A program made the position numbers and the translations under genes. The notes below the pieces were generated by a model that ran no database searches, was not told where the DNA came from, and worked only from the letters and a program-made list of their open reading frames with translations. DNA of 64,000 nt from Piliocolobus tephrosceles (Eukaryota > Chordata > Mammalia > Primates > Cercopithecidae). The stretch spans positions 49,211,313-49,275,312 of the forward strand of contig NC_045436.1 of assembly GCF_002776525.5 (NCBI RefSeq), in the 5' to 3' direction. Below, piece after piece: positions 54,986 to 64,000 of the stretch; the first letter of the stretch is position 1; every line of letters begins with the position of its first letter.

Positions 54986-56744
54986 ATTATTCCAAATGAT
55001 CTGGAAAGAAAGTGATAGACTACAAATACATTTCCAAGCCCTGGATATTGTATAAAAAGCAAACAAAACAAAACTTCTCTTTTCTCTTGCTGGGATTTCT
55101 GATGATGCAGTAAACAAGTCCCAACAGGTGACCTAATCAAAAATAGCTATTATATAGCACTTAGAAATGTATATAGCTCAACCATCAACCTTGCAGAGTA
55201 AGGAAAGAAGAAACTGAAGTATTTATACTTCACTAGTAAACAACGGAATAGATTGTCTCTAAACACGTCTTCCAGCTAAAAAATTCTGCAGCGTAGTTTC
55301 TATAAATGACTTTAATCTGATTTTAATATTCATCCATTCAGCCAGATATTTGAAAATTATTTAAGTGCCTGTTATATACTAAACACAGATATACATTAAT
55401 AAAATAGACACAGGTCTCTCCTACGGGCTACAGCCAACCAACTGACAAACACTTACAGGTATAGTTACAAACTGCATATATCTGGGGGGACAATTAGATT
55501 CAGAGATAGAGAATAACATAATGCATCTATATAGACAGATGGATTAGAAATGGCCTCTCTAAGCAGAAAACACTTAAATTAACATTTGAACAATTAAAAA
55601 AAGTCTACACTAGCCATGTACAGGGCTAGGATGTATTGATATTCCAGGAAAATTTAGAAACACATACACATGCACACAGCCTAGGGAAAGACCCTGAGAA
55701 GGAAAAGCATGGTCTATTTAAAGAGTAGAACATTATGGATACAGACATTTGCAGACTAGAGAACAAGCTAGAATCAAAGCCTGTCAGGGTTTGATTGGGT
55801 AATCTAATTTGGCCGTCTGACCAGTTCTTAAATCCTCATCATAGTATGCCTTCTAAATACCCAACCAGTACTAGGAGAGGGAGATGGAAAAATAATAAAT
55901 AAAAATAAACAAATAGCCAACCAGTTTGTGCTCAAGTCTCTCCAACAAGAGGGAATGTACTACCTCTTGAAGTATCCATGTCAATTTGGTTTTAAAATAT
56001 GAATGTGTTCCACCTTAAGGAAGCTGGAACTGGAATCATGAGTTGTAAGTCCCAGTCCTGCACCTGAGAAAATTTTTTAGTTGAAATGGAAGACGCTAGT
56101 TAGCTAGCCGTATCTCCCACTCATTATTATATGGGGTGCCAAGAACAGGCAGCAAGATTTCAAGTTCATCTTTTTTGAAGGAGAAAAAAAATTGAGAATG
56201 ATAAGACAGCTCTCACAAGCTTTCCACACTTTTCTGTTGTAGCAAAATTCAGGTCAGCATCCTGGCAAGCCAATGATTGCACAATAAGGTCAGTTGCACT
56301 CTTGTAAGACAGCTGTGTTATTTGGGCTGCAGTGGGGAGGTGGGAGTGACCTTCCTGTGGTCCTTGTGGCACGTCACATGGAGGAAGTGCATTGTACCCT
56401 CCAAGTTTACAAAGCCTTTGATAGCATGAGTTGGCTTCCACATGGCCAGTTACTGACCTCACTAAAGAAGCTCTATAGGATCCCAGGAAGATCCTGCCAG
56501 TTATTTGCTGGTATTGCCCACAGCCAGTACATACCACCAATAGTTTGAGGCTGGTTTGAGTATTTATTTGTTCCAGAGTACCTAAAGAAACCTGAGTTTC
56601 CCGGTCTTAAGAGGGACACTTCCAACTTTACAGTTCACAGTCCATCTTCTCTTAAAGTCATCTATGAATTTTCATATGGTGACTGTTGACCCAGCCTCAT
56701 TGAAACAGCCTTCAAAGGATTTTGGCTTGTCTTTCAGACAGGCT
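54986..56744. other. Long unannotated AT-rich stretch
   Basis: AATAAA-type strings near 55,890-55,910 lie in A-rich low-complexity DNA and are not convincing polyadenylation sites. A 124-codon - frame (56,166-56,540) lacks a recognisable domain. Confidence 0.5.
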
Positions 56745-56755
56745 AAGCGTGTGAA

Positions 56756-57040
56756 GGCCAGGCGCAATGGCTCACGCTTATAATCCCAGCACTTTGGGAG
56801 GCCAAGGCAGGCGGATCATGAGGTTAGGAGATGGAGACCATCTTGGCCAATACGGTGAAACCCCATCTTTACTAAAATACAAAAACTTGCCGGGTGTGGT
56901 GGCGCATGCCTATAATCCTAGCTACTTGGGGAATTACTTGAACCTGGGAGGCGGAGGTTGCAGTGAGCTGAGATCGCACCACTGCACTCCAGCCTGGCGA
57001 CAGAGCAAGACTCCGTCTCAAAAAAAAAAAAAAAAAAAAA
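56756..57040 (+). mobile_element. Alu (Sc/Y-like) with internal deletion
   Basis: Alu with 'atcatgaggttaggagatgg' typical of Sc/Y types. A stretch of the right arm is missing after 'ctagctacttgggg'. Target duplication: aagcgtgtgaa at 56,745-56,755 and aaagtgtgaa at about 57,041. Confidence 0.9.
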
Positions 57041-57819
57041 AAGTGTGAAAAGTCAAAACGTTGACCAAGACAAAATAGGAACCCACGCAAGGAACCCATG
57101 CAAGGAAATCCTTTTGGGAACCAAAGAATTTCACCACTGAAACACAATTGAAAATCACCACAGCATTTCAATTCTTAGATAGGAGTAATGCTCTAAAAAT
57201 ATGAAAGTGATGGAAAAATAGAAAAAAAAAATCAGAATATCCTGATGAGCCTGGCACGTGGAATATGGTGTCCATATGCCTCCTGGTTTTAGACCAAACT
57301 AAAAATCCACAGACCAATGCCGCAAACATCACCGCCAACTTTTTGAGCCAAGCACGAGCCTATTAGACTGCTTCACATTAAAGGATACGCGAGATTCACC
57401 AACATGCCCTGGAATGCAACCAGCCCGCCAGGACTGAAGGGATGTCTTCTGGGCTGGCCAAATGTTAAGAAGGAATGTCAACAGGATGCTCTTAAAGTTG
57501 CTCTGTGGTGAGCTGCGGTGGGACAACTTGAAGGAGCAGGAAAAAGGACCCATGTTAAGACTTACTCAGACGCTGCGTTTTGTGATGACTTCTAGCAGTA
57601 ACAGCTTTACAGAGAGAGCAACAGACCTTGCTGGCCAGCTGCAGGGAGAAGCAGAGCAGATCCTTCTGACCAGAGGCACTTGAGGACTGGCCCCACGAGG
57701 GAGCCCACCTGGAAAGAGCAACCGGCCCTGTGAACAAAAGATTGGAACCGTAAGCCACAGGTCAGTCCTTGACTTTAATACAACCCAGATGCAACCACCA
57801 ATTGTTCGTCAGTGGAGTG
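57041..57819. other. Unannotated DNA
   Basis: Frames of about 70 codons on both strands at 57,329-57,758; none recognisable. Confidence 0.5.
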
Positions 57820-58055
57820 TGGCAGTTTGGAACTCAGGTTATAGAGTCAGATGGCCTGGGTTCAAATCTCGACTCTATTGTTTAGTAGCCAAATGATCAC
57901 AAGAGTTCTCAACTTCCCTAAGTTCATTTCTTCACCTATAAAATTAGAATAATAATCATACCTACCTTATAGAGGAGTCTATGAATACGTATGCTACCTG
58001 TTAGAACAGTGCCTGGCACATAGTAGCTGCTCAATAAATGTTTGCTAGATTGTTA
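57820..58055 (-). mobile_element. MIR SINE, antisense, near full length
   Basis: 'gatggcctgggttcaaatct', 'ttcacctataaaattagaat', 'acagtgcctggcacatagta' and 'tgctcaataaatgtttgcta' cover almost the entire antisense MIR. Confidence 0.92.
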
Positions 58056-58094
58056 TCAGTCTTTATGACTCCTCACAGAGAAATGGAGATCATA

Positions 58095-58315
58095 TTATAG
58101 TTTGCCATCGACAGGCCTGTGTTCATATTTCTGCCATTTACTATCAAACACTGAGGGCAAATTATTAGGAATTTTACAGGTCAGTTTCTTCCTCTGGCAA
58201 ATACAAATAATAATACATCATGGCTTTTACAGAGATTTATTAGATAATAGGCATTAAACACAAGTAACACGGTGTGGTATACTATTGGGGCTCAGTATAT
58301 GGTAATTATTATTAT
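58095..58315 (-). mobile_element. MIR SINE, antisense
   Basis: 'tgccatttactatcaaacac' and 'ggtcagtttcttcctctggc' follow the antisense MIR. A second copy close to the first. Confidence 0.75.
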
Positions 58316-59254
58316 TTGGTCCTGATGGCCAAAGGTCTAGAAGTTTCTACTATGACAGCAGTGTTCCATATCTATGCTGTGTAGTATGGTAGCCATATTA
58401 CACACTTCTGGCTCCTGAACACTTGAAAGGTGGTTCGTACAACTAAGGAACTAAACGTTTAATTTTAACTTAAATATGCACATGTGGCTTGTAGCTCATT
58501 CATTGAACAGCACAAACTGGGTTGCTCAGGCCTTATCCTGTCCTCTCCATATTCTTTCTATGCACATGTCATGTACATCTGATTGACTTCTAGTATCTAT
58601 AACAGGGGTTTGGAAAAGAGCAGAGAGTGTGAACGTATATTTTGGTAGGTTCATAAGTATTATGGCATAATCAAAAGAAGAAAAGTCAGTGAGTCTAGGG
58701 AGAGCATTCCATTCCCAGCTCTGTGTAATATCCTTGGGCAGGTCATTTAGCTTCATCTTCAGAAGGGAGGTTTGATACTGACATGATTTCAAAGTTCCCA
58801 CTTATCATATCACTATGGGAAGAGGATAAGAAATACTACACAAGAAATACTACACAAACTTAGATTGTTTTTCAGGTTCTATGAGTTGCATTTAGCTATG
58901 TTCAGTGTCTCCCAGATTTAAAGATGAGTTATGTAAGTGTTGATATACAAACGAATATAAATGAATAGGCATAGATAAAAAAGAAATTGAGGCCAAACAG
59001 AAATTAACCTCGGAGCAAAGAAAGGGATATTGATGAAAAAACACGTGTGTTCTGTTGGAGCCGAATGCTCCTGCCATGTCTTTTTGCAGAGATGTGGCCT
59101 TGCGACAGTGTGGACCAACGCGGAGAGTGCTGGGGAACGTTTGACTAGTGAAGACTTTGGATATATAAACCCGTAACATGATGTATTGTCTCCAGCTGAG
59201 TACAGAACCTAAAGGAAATTCTGCAAAACAGATTTCAAATCCACACTGAGGAGA
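58316..59254. other. Mostly unannotated DNA
   Basis: A weak antisense MIR-like segment lies at about 58,700-58,800 ('attcccagctctgtgtaata'). A duplicated 'aagaaatactacaca' occurs at 58,828-58,857. A 147-codon - frame (58,892-59,335) is not recognisable. Confidence 0.45.
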
Positions 59255-59400
59255 AAGAGCACAGGATAAGGAACCTGGAGGCCAAGATTCCATTCCTGGA
59301 TCTCTGACCAACCAGCTGGGTGACCCACCCTTCATCTTGCTAACTTCTTGGAGCTACAATTTAATCATCTATGCGGTGAGTTGGTTGGGCCCTACTCCTG
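59255..59400 (-). mobile_element. MIR-like SINE, antisense
   Basis: 'aggataaggaacctggaggc', 'cagctgggtgacccaccctt' and 'caatttaatcatctatgcgg' fit a diverged antisense MIR. Confidence 0.55.
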
Positions 59401-59513
59401 CCAGCTTGAAAAATCTGTGATTATGCTTAGAACCCTAGAAATTTCAAAGATGCTTTTCTCTGCCAGAAACCTAAAGTGTGAGAAATTACAGGAGCTAAAC
59501 CTGGTAACAATTC

Positions 59514-59514
59514 C

Positions 59515-59542
<28 letters not shown>
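59514..59542 (+). repeat. (CA)n microsatellite
   Basis: About 14 CA units, followed by CGTGCACACA. A likely length-polymorphic site. Confidence 0.95.
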
Positions 59543-59545
<3 letters not shown>

Positions 59546-60800
59546 ACACATTTTCTGTTAATCCTACTGAAGAGTGAGGCCATGCCCTATCTAATATGAC
59601 CCCGCAGTCCCTATCTGAAGCAACATACGGACCATAGGTGATGGTACCCGCTTGGTTATAAGCATAATTGTGGTGATTAGCCTTGATGGTACCCAAGGAG
59701 TATTTTTAGATTATTTAAAGAGACAGAGCAAAGCAATTCTTTGCATTATCAGGTTGTTATTGGTGGTGGTGGTGATGTGTGTGTGTCTGTGTTAAGGCAA
59801 AATGGGAAAGCTCACCACCTGCTTCTATGAATGTTGAAATAGAGTAAACACTGTTCTCATTGGAGATGTGCTGCTTCATAGCAGGAAAAAACAACTGTGA
59901 TGTTCAGAAAAGGAAAACCAGTGGCTAATGAAAACCATCCAGATAATTGAGTTTATTAATCTATTTGGCTTTAAATCATCTTTGTCCACCATTTCATAGT
60001 CTCTAAGTTCACAAGTTGTTTTGAAGCTCAGCTCCCTCTCTAATTCTCTCAAGGCAGCTGTGCAATAAATAACACTCCTTGCCTTCTCCCCAAACAACAG
60101 AAAGTGTTGGTTTTGGAGAACACCTGGGGAATGATTCCCCAGACATGCACACACCATTTTCAGACCGGGAAGTCCCTTTGAGGCGGCACTCACTAGACCC
60201 TGAACCCCAATCATCTCAGGAAGGAAATTAAGAAACTGCAATGTTAGCGGAGTCCACTACCCATGTTCACCCTGTGCTGCTTCTCGGCCCTGCTGCCCCT
60301 CCAGCGCCCAGACTGGCTACACGCTACACAAAAGCAGTCTCCCCTGCAGCCTTTACTTCCTGGTGACAGCCTGGCTGCCCTAGTAGGAGGGGATTTTGCT
60401 CCTTTGTTGGAGCCCCTACAACTTAATTTATGACTCTTTTATTAGTGTGGCAGGTGCTTTTAAGTACGGGAGGAAAGAAGTGGCATAGCTTGCAATGTAG
60501 TTTCCGTTTGGAAAATGAGGAAATAGAAGTATTTATCCACAGTCATTTTCTGCTAAAAGCTTGCAAAAGTTTTCAGGTATCATTAAGAAGGGGCCTTCTC
60601 CCTGCTTCAAGCCTAGGTTTCTGGAACACGAAGGCTAGAGGGAGTCTCTAAGATCATGAAAACTTCTGCTAGCAGGAAAGAGGCCTAGACAGAGAAGTTA
60701 CATAACATGCCTAAGATCCCACATTGCGCAGTGAGTGAGAGCTCCAACACTAATGTCTGGATCAACTCATTTCCCTGCATCTCACCACAACCGCGACCCA
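59543..60800. other. Unannotated DNA with a short GGT/TG repeat
   Basis: (GGT)n then (TG)n at 59,760-59,787. A 121-codon - frame (59,876-60,241) has no recognisable domain. Confidence 0.5.
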
Positions 60801-61010
60801 CTTCCTCTTTATCTCAATTTCTCTCTCTTTTCCTCCCTCCTCTCTATCACCTTCAAAAGGAACGTTTTTCAGTGGGCCTAGGAAGAAACAGTAAATCTCT
60901 GGAAGAGACAAAGAAGGTTGCCAGCCTATTTTCTTGCCTGCCTTCCTCTCGCCAATCTTTCCTTCCCTTCTTCCCTTCTTCCCCATTCTTCCTTTTTTGA
61001 TATTCACTGT
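60801..61010. repeat. Polypyrimidine-rich region
   Basis: CT-rich strand with blocks at about 60,820-60,855 and 60,940-61,000. Low complexity, not a defined repeat family. Confidence 0.7.
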
Positions 61011-61055
61011 TCTGTCTTTGCCCAGGAAATAAAACTGCGTTTTAAAGAAAAGTAC

Positions 61056-61163
61056 TTGTGCGTGTGTGTATATGTGAGTGTGTGTGTGTATGTGTGTGAA
61101 GTGTGTGTGTATGTGTGTGAAAAGTACATGTGTGTAGTGTGTGTAGTGTGTGTGTGTGTGTGT
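61056..61163 (+). repeat. Interrupted (TG)n microsatellite
   Basis: TG-rich tract with TATG and GAAG interruptions. An 'aaaagtac' motif occurs both at its start (61,047) and inside it (61,120), suggesting an internal duplication. Confidence 0.92.
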
Positions 61164-61194
61164 AACCACGACTATTTATCTTTCTGGAATTAGC

Positions 61195-61217
61195 AAAAAA
61201 AAAAAAAAAAAAAAAAA
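61195..61217 (+). repeat. Poly-A run (A23)
   Basis: Twenty-three consecutive A, about 30 bases after the TG tract, with no recognisable SINE or LINE body upstream. It may be an orphan retroposon tail. Confidence 0.9.
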
Positions 61218-62024
61218 GTAAATGGACTTCCAAGCAAGTGGAACATATAAAATGATAGTTTTGTTTGACTATTCCTTGAAAAGCTTAAAAATCAGTGTGT
61301 GGACAAATGATTCACACACCACAGACCCTGGGTTGCTGCCCTTCCTTTTGTTTTTCGAGATCATCCCATTCCTTTGGGCTTTTCCTGACTCTCCTCCAAT
61401 CTACTCCTACCCTTGCCAAGTTGTCTCTTCCATTATTAGTCACCCTAATAAACACTCCTAATAAATGCAGACCCTATAAACCAATCCAGCATGCTGCTTT
61501 TGGCTCCTCTGCTGCCTTAGGAAAGACTGATACCTGCATTAACTTTGTCATCTGTCCTGGAGAAACCCAGCTGAGATCTCTAACATATTCTGCTGCAAGC
61601 TGCAATATAATGGACATATTTAGTGTACATTCTGTTGTTAAATGGAATCTGCATTTCTAAGTGAACTAAAAATGCTTAATTATTAATAAGCTCCCCAGGG
61701 ATTGGTGACATTTGGGATGATTTTATCATGCTGTAGATATTTAACAACACAATACGTATGGTGGTATCTAATTCAACCTCTTTTGTTTAAAAGAACATTC
61801 CTCCCAAAGTCATTTGGACTCATACACTATGTAGACTAGTCTCTGAGCATCCAGACCCAGGTAGAGGTAGAGGGAAGTTACTGAAGAATGGGATGGAATT
61901 GAAGCTGGGGCAGCAGCGAGGGGAGAGGTGAAAAGAGGCACCAAGGAGCCACGTCCTGGGAGCTGGAATTGGTTTGGGGTGGGCTACAACGGGAGCTTTC
62001 ATTGAGGCGGAGGCAATGGTGGCA
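61218..62024. other. Unannotated DNA
   Basis: No feature recognised; a 121-codon + frame at 61,295-61,660 has no recognisable domain. Confidence 0.5.
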
Positions 62025-62215
62025 ATAAAAAGTTAATGGAAAGATCACAGGACTAGGAATTAGGGCGCCAGGCTTCTAGTTCTGCACCAATTTGCAGCGT
62101 GACTCTGAGCAAATTACTTTACCTCTCAGAGACAGAGTTTCCTTCTATATGTGAAGGGCATAATCGCACCTTCCTTAGCTACCTTACAGAATTGTGAGCA
62201 AGGTATATGAAAGTA
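62025..62215 (-). mobile_element. MIR SINE, antisense
   Basis: 'gtgactctgagcaaattact' and 'tttccttctatatgtgaagg' are antisense MIR blocks. Confidence 0.75.
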
Positions 62216-62274
62216 TACCTTGGCTCCAAAAACTCAAGCATTTCATAACAAACATATTCAAAGATGGGGAAAAA

Positions 62275-62465
62275 GGAAATCGTATTCACTAAGCACTGTC
62301 TACGTGCCAGAGGTTGTTTCCAATACTTCTACAAACATGAAGTCAATTAGCCTTTGCAAAAAATCTGAGACAAACCTGACTGCTCCCATTTGCAGAGTAG
62401 GATATTGAGGTTCAGGGCCTTTGCCGAAGGTCACAAAGCTAGTGGCTGAGTTGGGCTGAAAACCT
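62275..62465 (+). mobile_element. MIR SINE
   Basis: 'aagcactgtctacgtgccag' at the start and 'gccgaaggtcacaaagctag' near the end cover most of the MIR. Confidence 0.8.
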
Positions 62466-62719
62466 AAAGGGAACAGGTACATATTTGAGCAGACAATATG
62501 TGAAGGAAAATGGGTCACAACTTTAATTTTTAAATAGGAATGTTCCATCAACCTAAGCATTTGGTTGACTTATACTTGGTGATATGCATTACCACAACAT
62601 ATGAACATTAACATGACATTTTAATTATTTTGCCATCCATCTAATTATTGGCTCAGTTCTGATATTAGGGAAGGAAAATCTCTTAGTGTCAAAAATATGT
62701 TTTTAAATAAAGCAAATGC

Positions 62720-63027
62720 GGCTGGGTGTGGTGCAGTGGCTCATGCCTGTAATCCCAGCACTTTGGGAGGCTGAGGCGGGTGGATGACATGGTCAGGAGT
62801 TTGAGAACAGCCTGGTCAACATAATGAAACCCCGTCTCTACTAAAAATACAAAAATTAGCCAGGTGTGGTGATACATGCCTGTAGTGCCAGCTACTTGGG
62901 AGGCTGAGGCAGGAGAATCGCTTGAACCCAGGAGGTAGAAGTTGCAGTGAGCCAAGACCACGCCATTGCACTCCAGCCTGGGGGGCAGAGTGAGACTCCA
63001 TCTCAAAATATATATATATATATATAT
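62720..63027 (+). mobile_element. AluS SINE with (TA)n tail
   Basis: Full-length S-class Alu, tail turned into (TA)n at about 63,007-63,027. Target duplication: aaataaagcaaatg at 62,705-62,718 and aaataaagtaaatg at 63,028-63,041, one mismatch. Confidence 0.95.
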
Positions 63028-63041
63028 AAATAAAGTAAATG

Positions 63042-63334
63042 TTTAGGAAATCCTGCCATTAGGTTTATAGGATCGTGATTTGTTAGTAGTGGATTGACTG
63101 ATGATATTAAATGTAACACTCATTAGTTCCTCATTTCTGAAATTTCACTGTGAAACTGGGTTTGGATGGTGTTTTAGACTCCAGCAGTAACAATTATTTC
63201 TCTTTCCTCCATTCCTGTTCAGCACCCCGTGTACTCCCCAGGATGGTGGAGAGCTCATTTGCATACAAATGCTCAGCACATTGTGGGTCCTGGTTGGCAG
63301 TGTTCAGCCTGGAAATAAAGTTATTGATGGCTGT
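63042..63334. other. Unannotated DNA with an octamer-type palindrome
   Basis: ATTTGCATACAAAT at 63,257-63,270 is an inverted repeat that includes the octamer ATTTGCAT. No gene recognised. Confidence 0.45.
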
Positions 63335-63520
63335 TTATAAGAGAGACAAATTGGAGCAGGGTTTGGAGCAAGAGACCAGAAGCCAGTCCATCACCTGCTC
63401 CCTCCGTGACCTCACGTCACCTCTTCATGCTTCAGTTTCTCCATCTGTTGGTGGAAAGAGTGATACATGATACCTTGCTCTCAGACTGTCAGGAACATCT
63501 TTGGAAAGCACTAGGAGATG
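63335..63520 (-). mobile_element. MIR SINE, antisense
   Basis: 'ccctccgtgacctcacgtca' and 'cttcagtttctccatctgtt' match the antisense MIR. Confidence 0.75.
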
Positions 63521-63848
63521 CTGGAAGAGGCCCGAAAGCCTTCATAGTTTCCTTTATGTGGTAAAATAAAACCTCATCTGATGGTTTTTAAATTACAGAA
63601 AATATGATTTTTTTCTCTCAAAATAAGAAGATGAAAAAGTACTTATATTTCTTCATTCATTGGTCAATAGTATTTCATTAAATCCACTTCCATGGCTGGA
63701 CCTGATGATTCATTTAAATATAAACAGATAACCTGTAGAAGGTGCACAAGTAGACGCTATTATTACCAATAGTTAACTTAGCTACTGCGAAATGCATTTC
63801 TACACTACTTTTAACATTTTTAGCATGCTTCCTCTCTCGCCCTCACTA
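63521..63848. other. Unannotated AT-rich DNA
   Basis: Nothing recognised. Confidence 0.5.
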
Positions 63849-63849
63849 C

Positions 63850-63852
63850 ACA

Positions 63853-63883
<31 letters not shown>
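63850..63883 (+). repeat. (CA)n microsatellite
   Basis: About 15 CA units with one CT interruption near the start; likely polymorphic. Confidence 0.95.
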
Positions 63884-63885
<2 letters not shown>

Positions 63886-63904
63886 CCCCATGGTAGAATG
63901 GCAA

Positions 63905-63995
63905 AGAAATGGTATCATCTCCTCTATTTTACAAATGAGAAAACCTAAACTAGAAGAAATCAGTAAACTGCCAAGTCCATGCAGATAATTATGGA
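63905..63995 (+). mobile_element. MIR-like SINE fragment
   Basis: 'attttacaaatgagaaaacc' and 'agtaaactgccaagtccatg' follow the MIR 3' half. May continue beyond the window. Confidence 0.65.
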
Positions 63996-64000
63996 CAGTT

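Noticed and set aside
55885..55912. AATAAA-like strings as a polyadenylation site for the possible exon
   Set aside because: They lie about 0.9 kb downstream in A-rich low-complexity DNA without a GT-rich downstream element.
62689..63006. 105-codon - frame and similar ones over other Alus
   Set aside because: Antisense Alu translations are a well-known source of false proteins; the DNA is a complete AluS with target duplications.

Overview
This window looks like euchromatic, mostly intergenic or intronic DNA from a primate nuclear genome, most likely an Old World monkey (macaque/baboon group). Alu elements of every age class are present (old J, middle S, young Y). Three young Alu copies (11,572-11,883; 15,300-15,602; 24,774-25,045) carry the 3'-arm wording 'gctgagatccggccactg' where a human AluY reads 'gccgagatcgcgccactg'. 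As far as I recall this is the diagnostic block of the cercopithecoid AluYR lineage. No complete protein-coding gene can be supported. The open reading frames are short, or come from Alu, microsatellite, retroviral or GC-rich sequence.

Layout. 1-9.9 kb: single-copy-looking DNA with three Alus, an L1 3' end, an MLT1-like LTR and a MER5-type DNA transposon. 9.9-15.9 kb: a decayed ERVL-class endogenous retrovirus in + orientation (LTR-like 5' part, gag-like stretch, reverse transcriptase, integrase zinc domain, post-integrase region), broken by four Alus and a MER44/Tigger7-type element. 15.9-17.7 kb: a very long degenerate TG-rich tract ending in a 64-78-bp-period minisatellite, directly followed by a small CpG-rich patch. 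18-26 kb: MIR, L2, MLT1 and Alu elements, several visibly nested. 26.4 kb: a tRNA-Cys-like remnant. 26.5-28 kb: an Alu cluster ending in (GAAA)n, a 400-base run of N, and (GGAA)n. 28-50 kb: ancient L2, MIR, MLT1, MST and ERV1-type LTR pieces plus Alus. 50.44-51.13 kb: a strong CpG island, the only good promoter candidate. 54.76-54.98 kb: an open, coding-like segment preceded by a consensus splice acceptor, the only segment that might be a real exon. 56-64 kb: many MIRs, two Alus, and TG/CA microsatellites.

How it works together: the interpretable biology is mainly transposition history (Alus inside Alus, MIRs, MLT1s and ERVL, with readable target-site duplications) plus one CpG-island promoter whose gene and direction cannot be settled from sequence alone. 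I found no convincing undescribed system. Best leads are the CpG island with the possible exon 4 kb downstream, the TG minisatellite tract with its CpG patch, and the G-rich repeat and perfect palindrome just upstream of the island. Family names of old repeats rest on remembered consensus sequences; RepeatMasker should confirm them.
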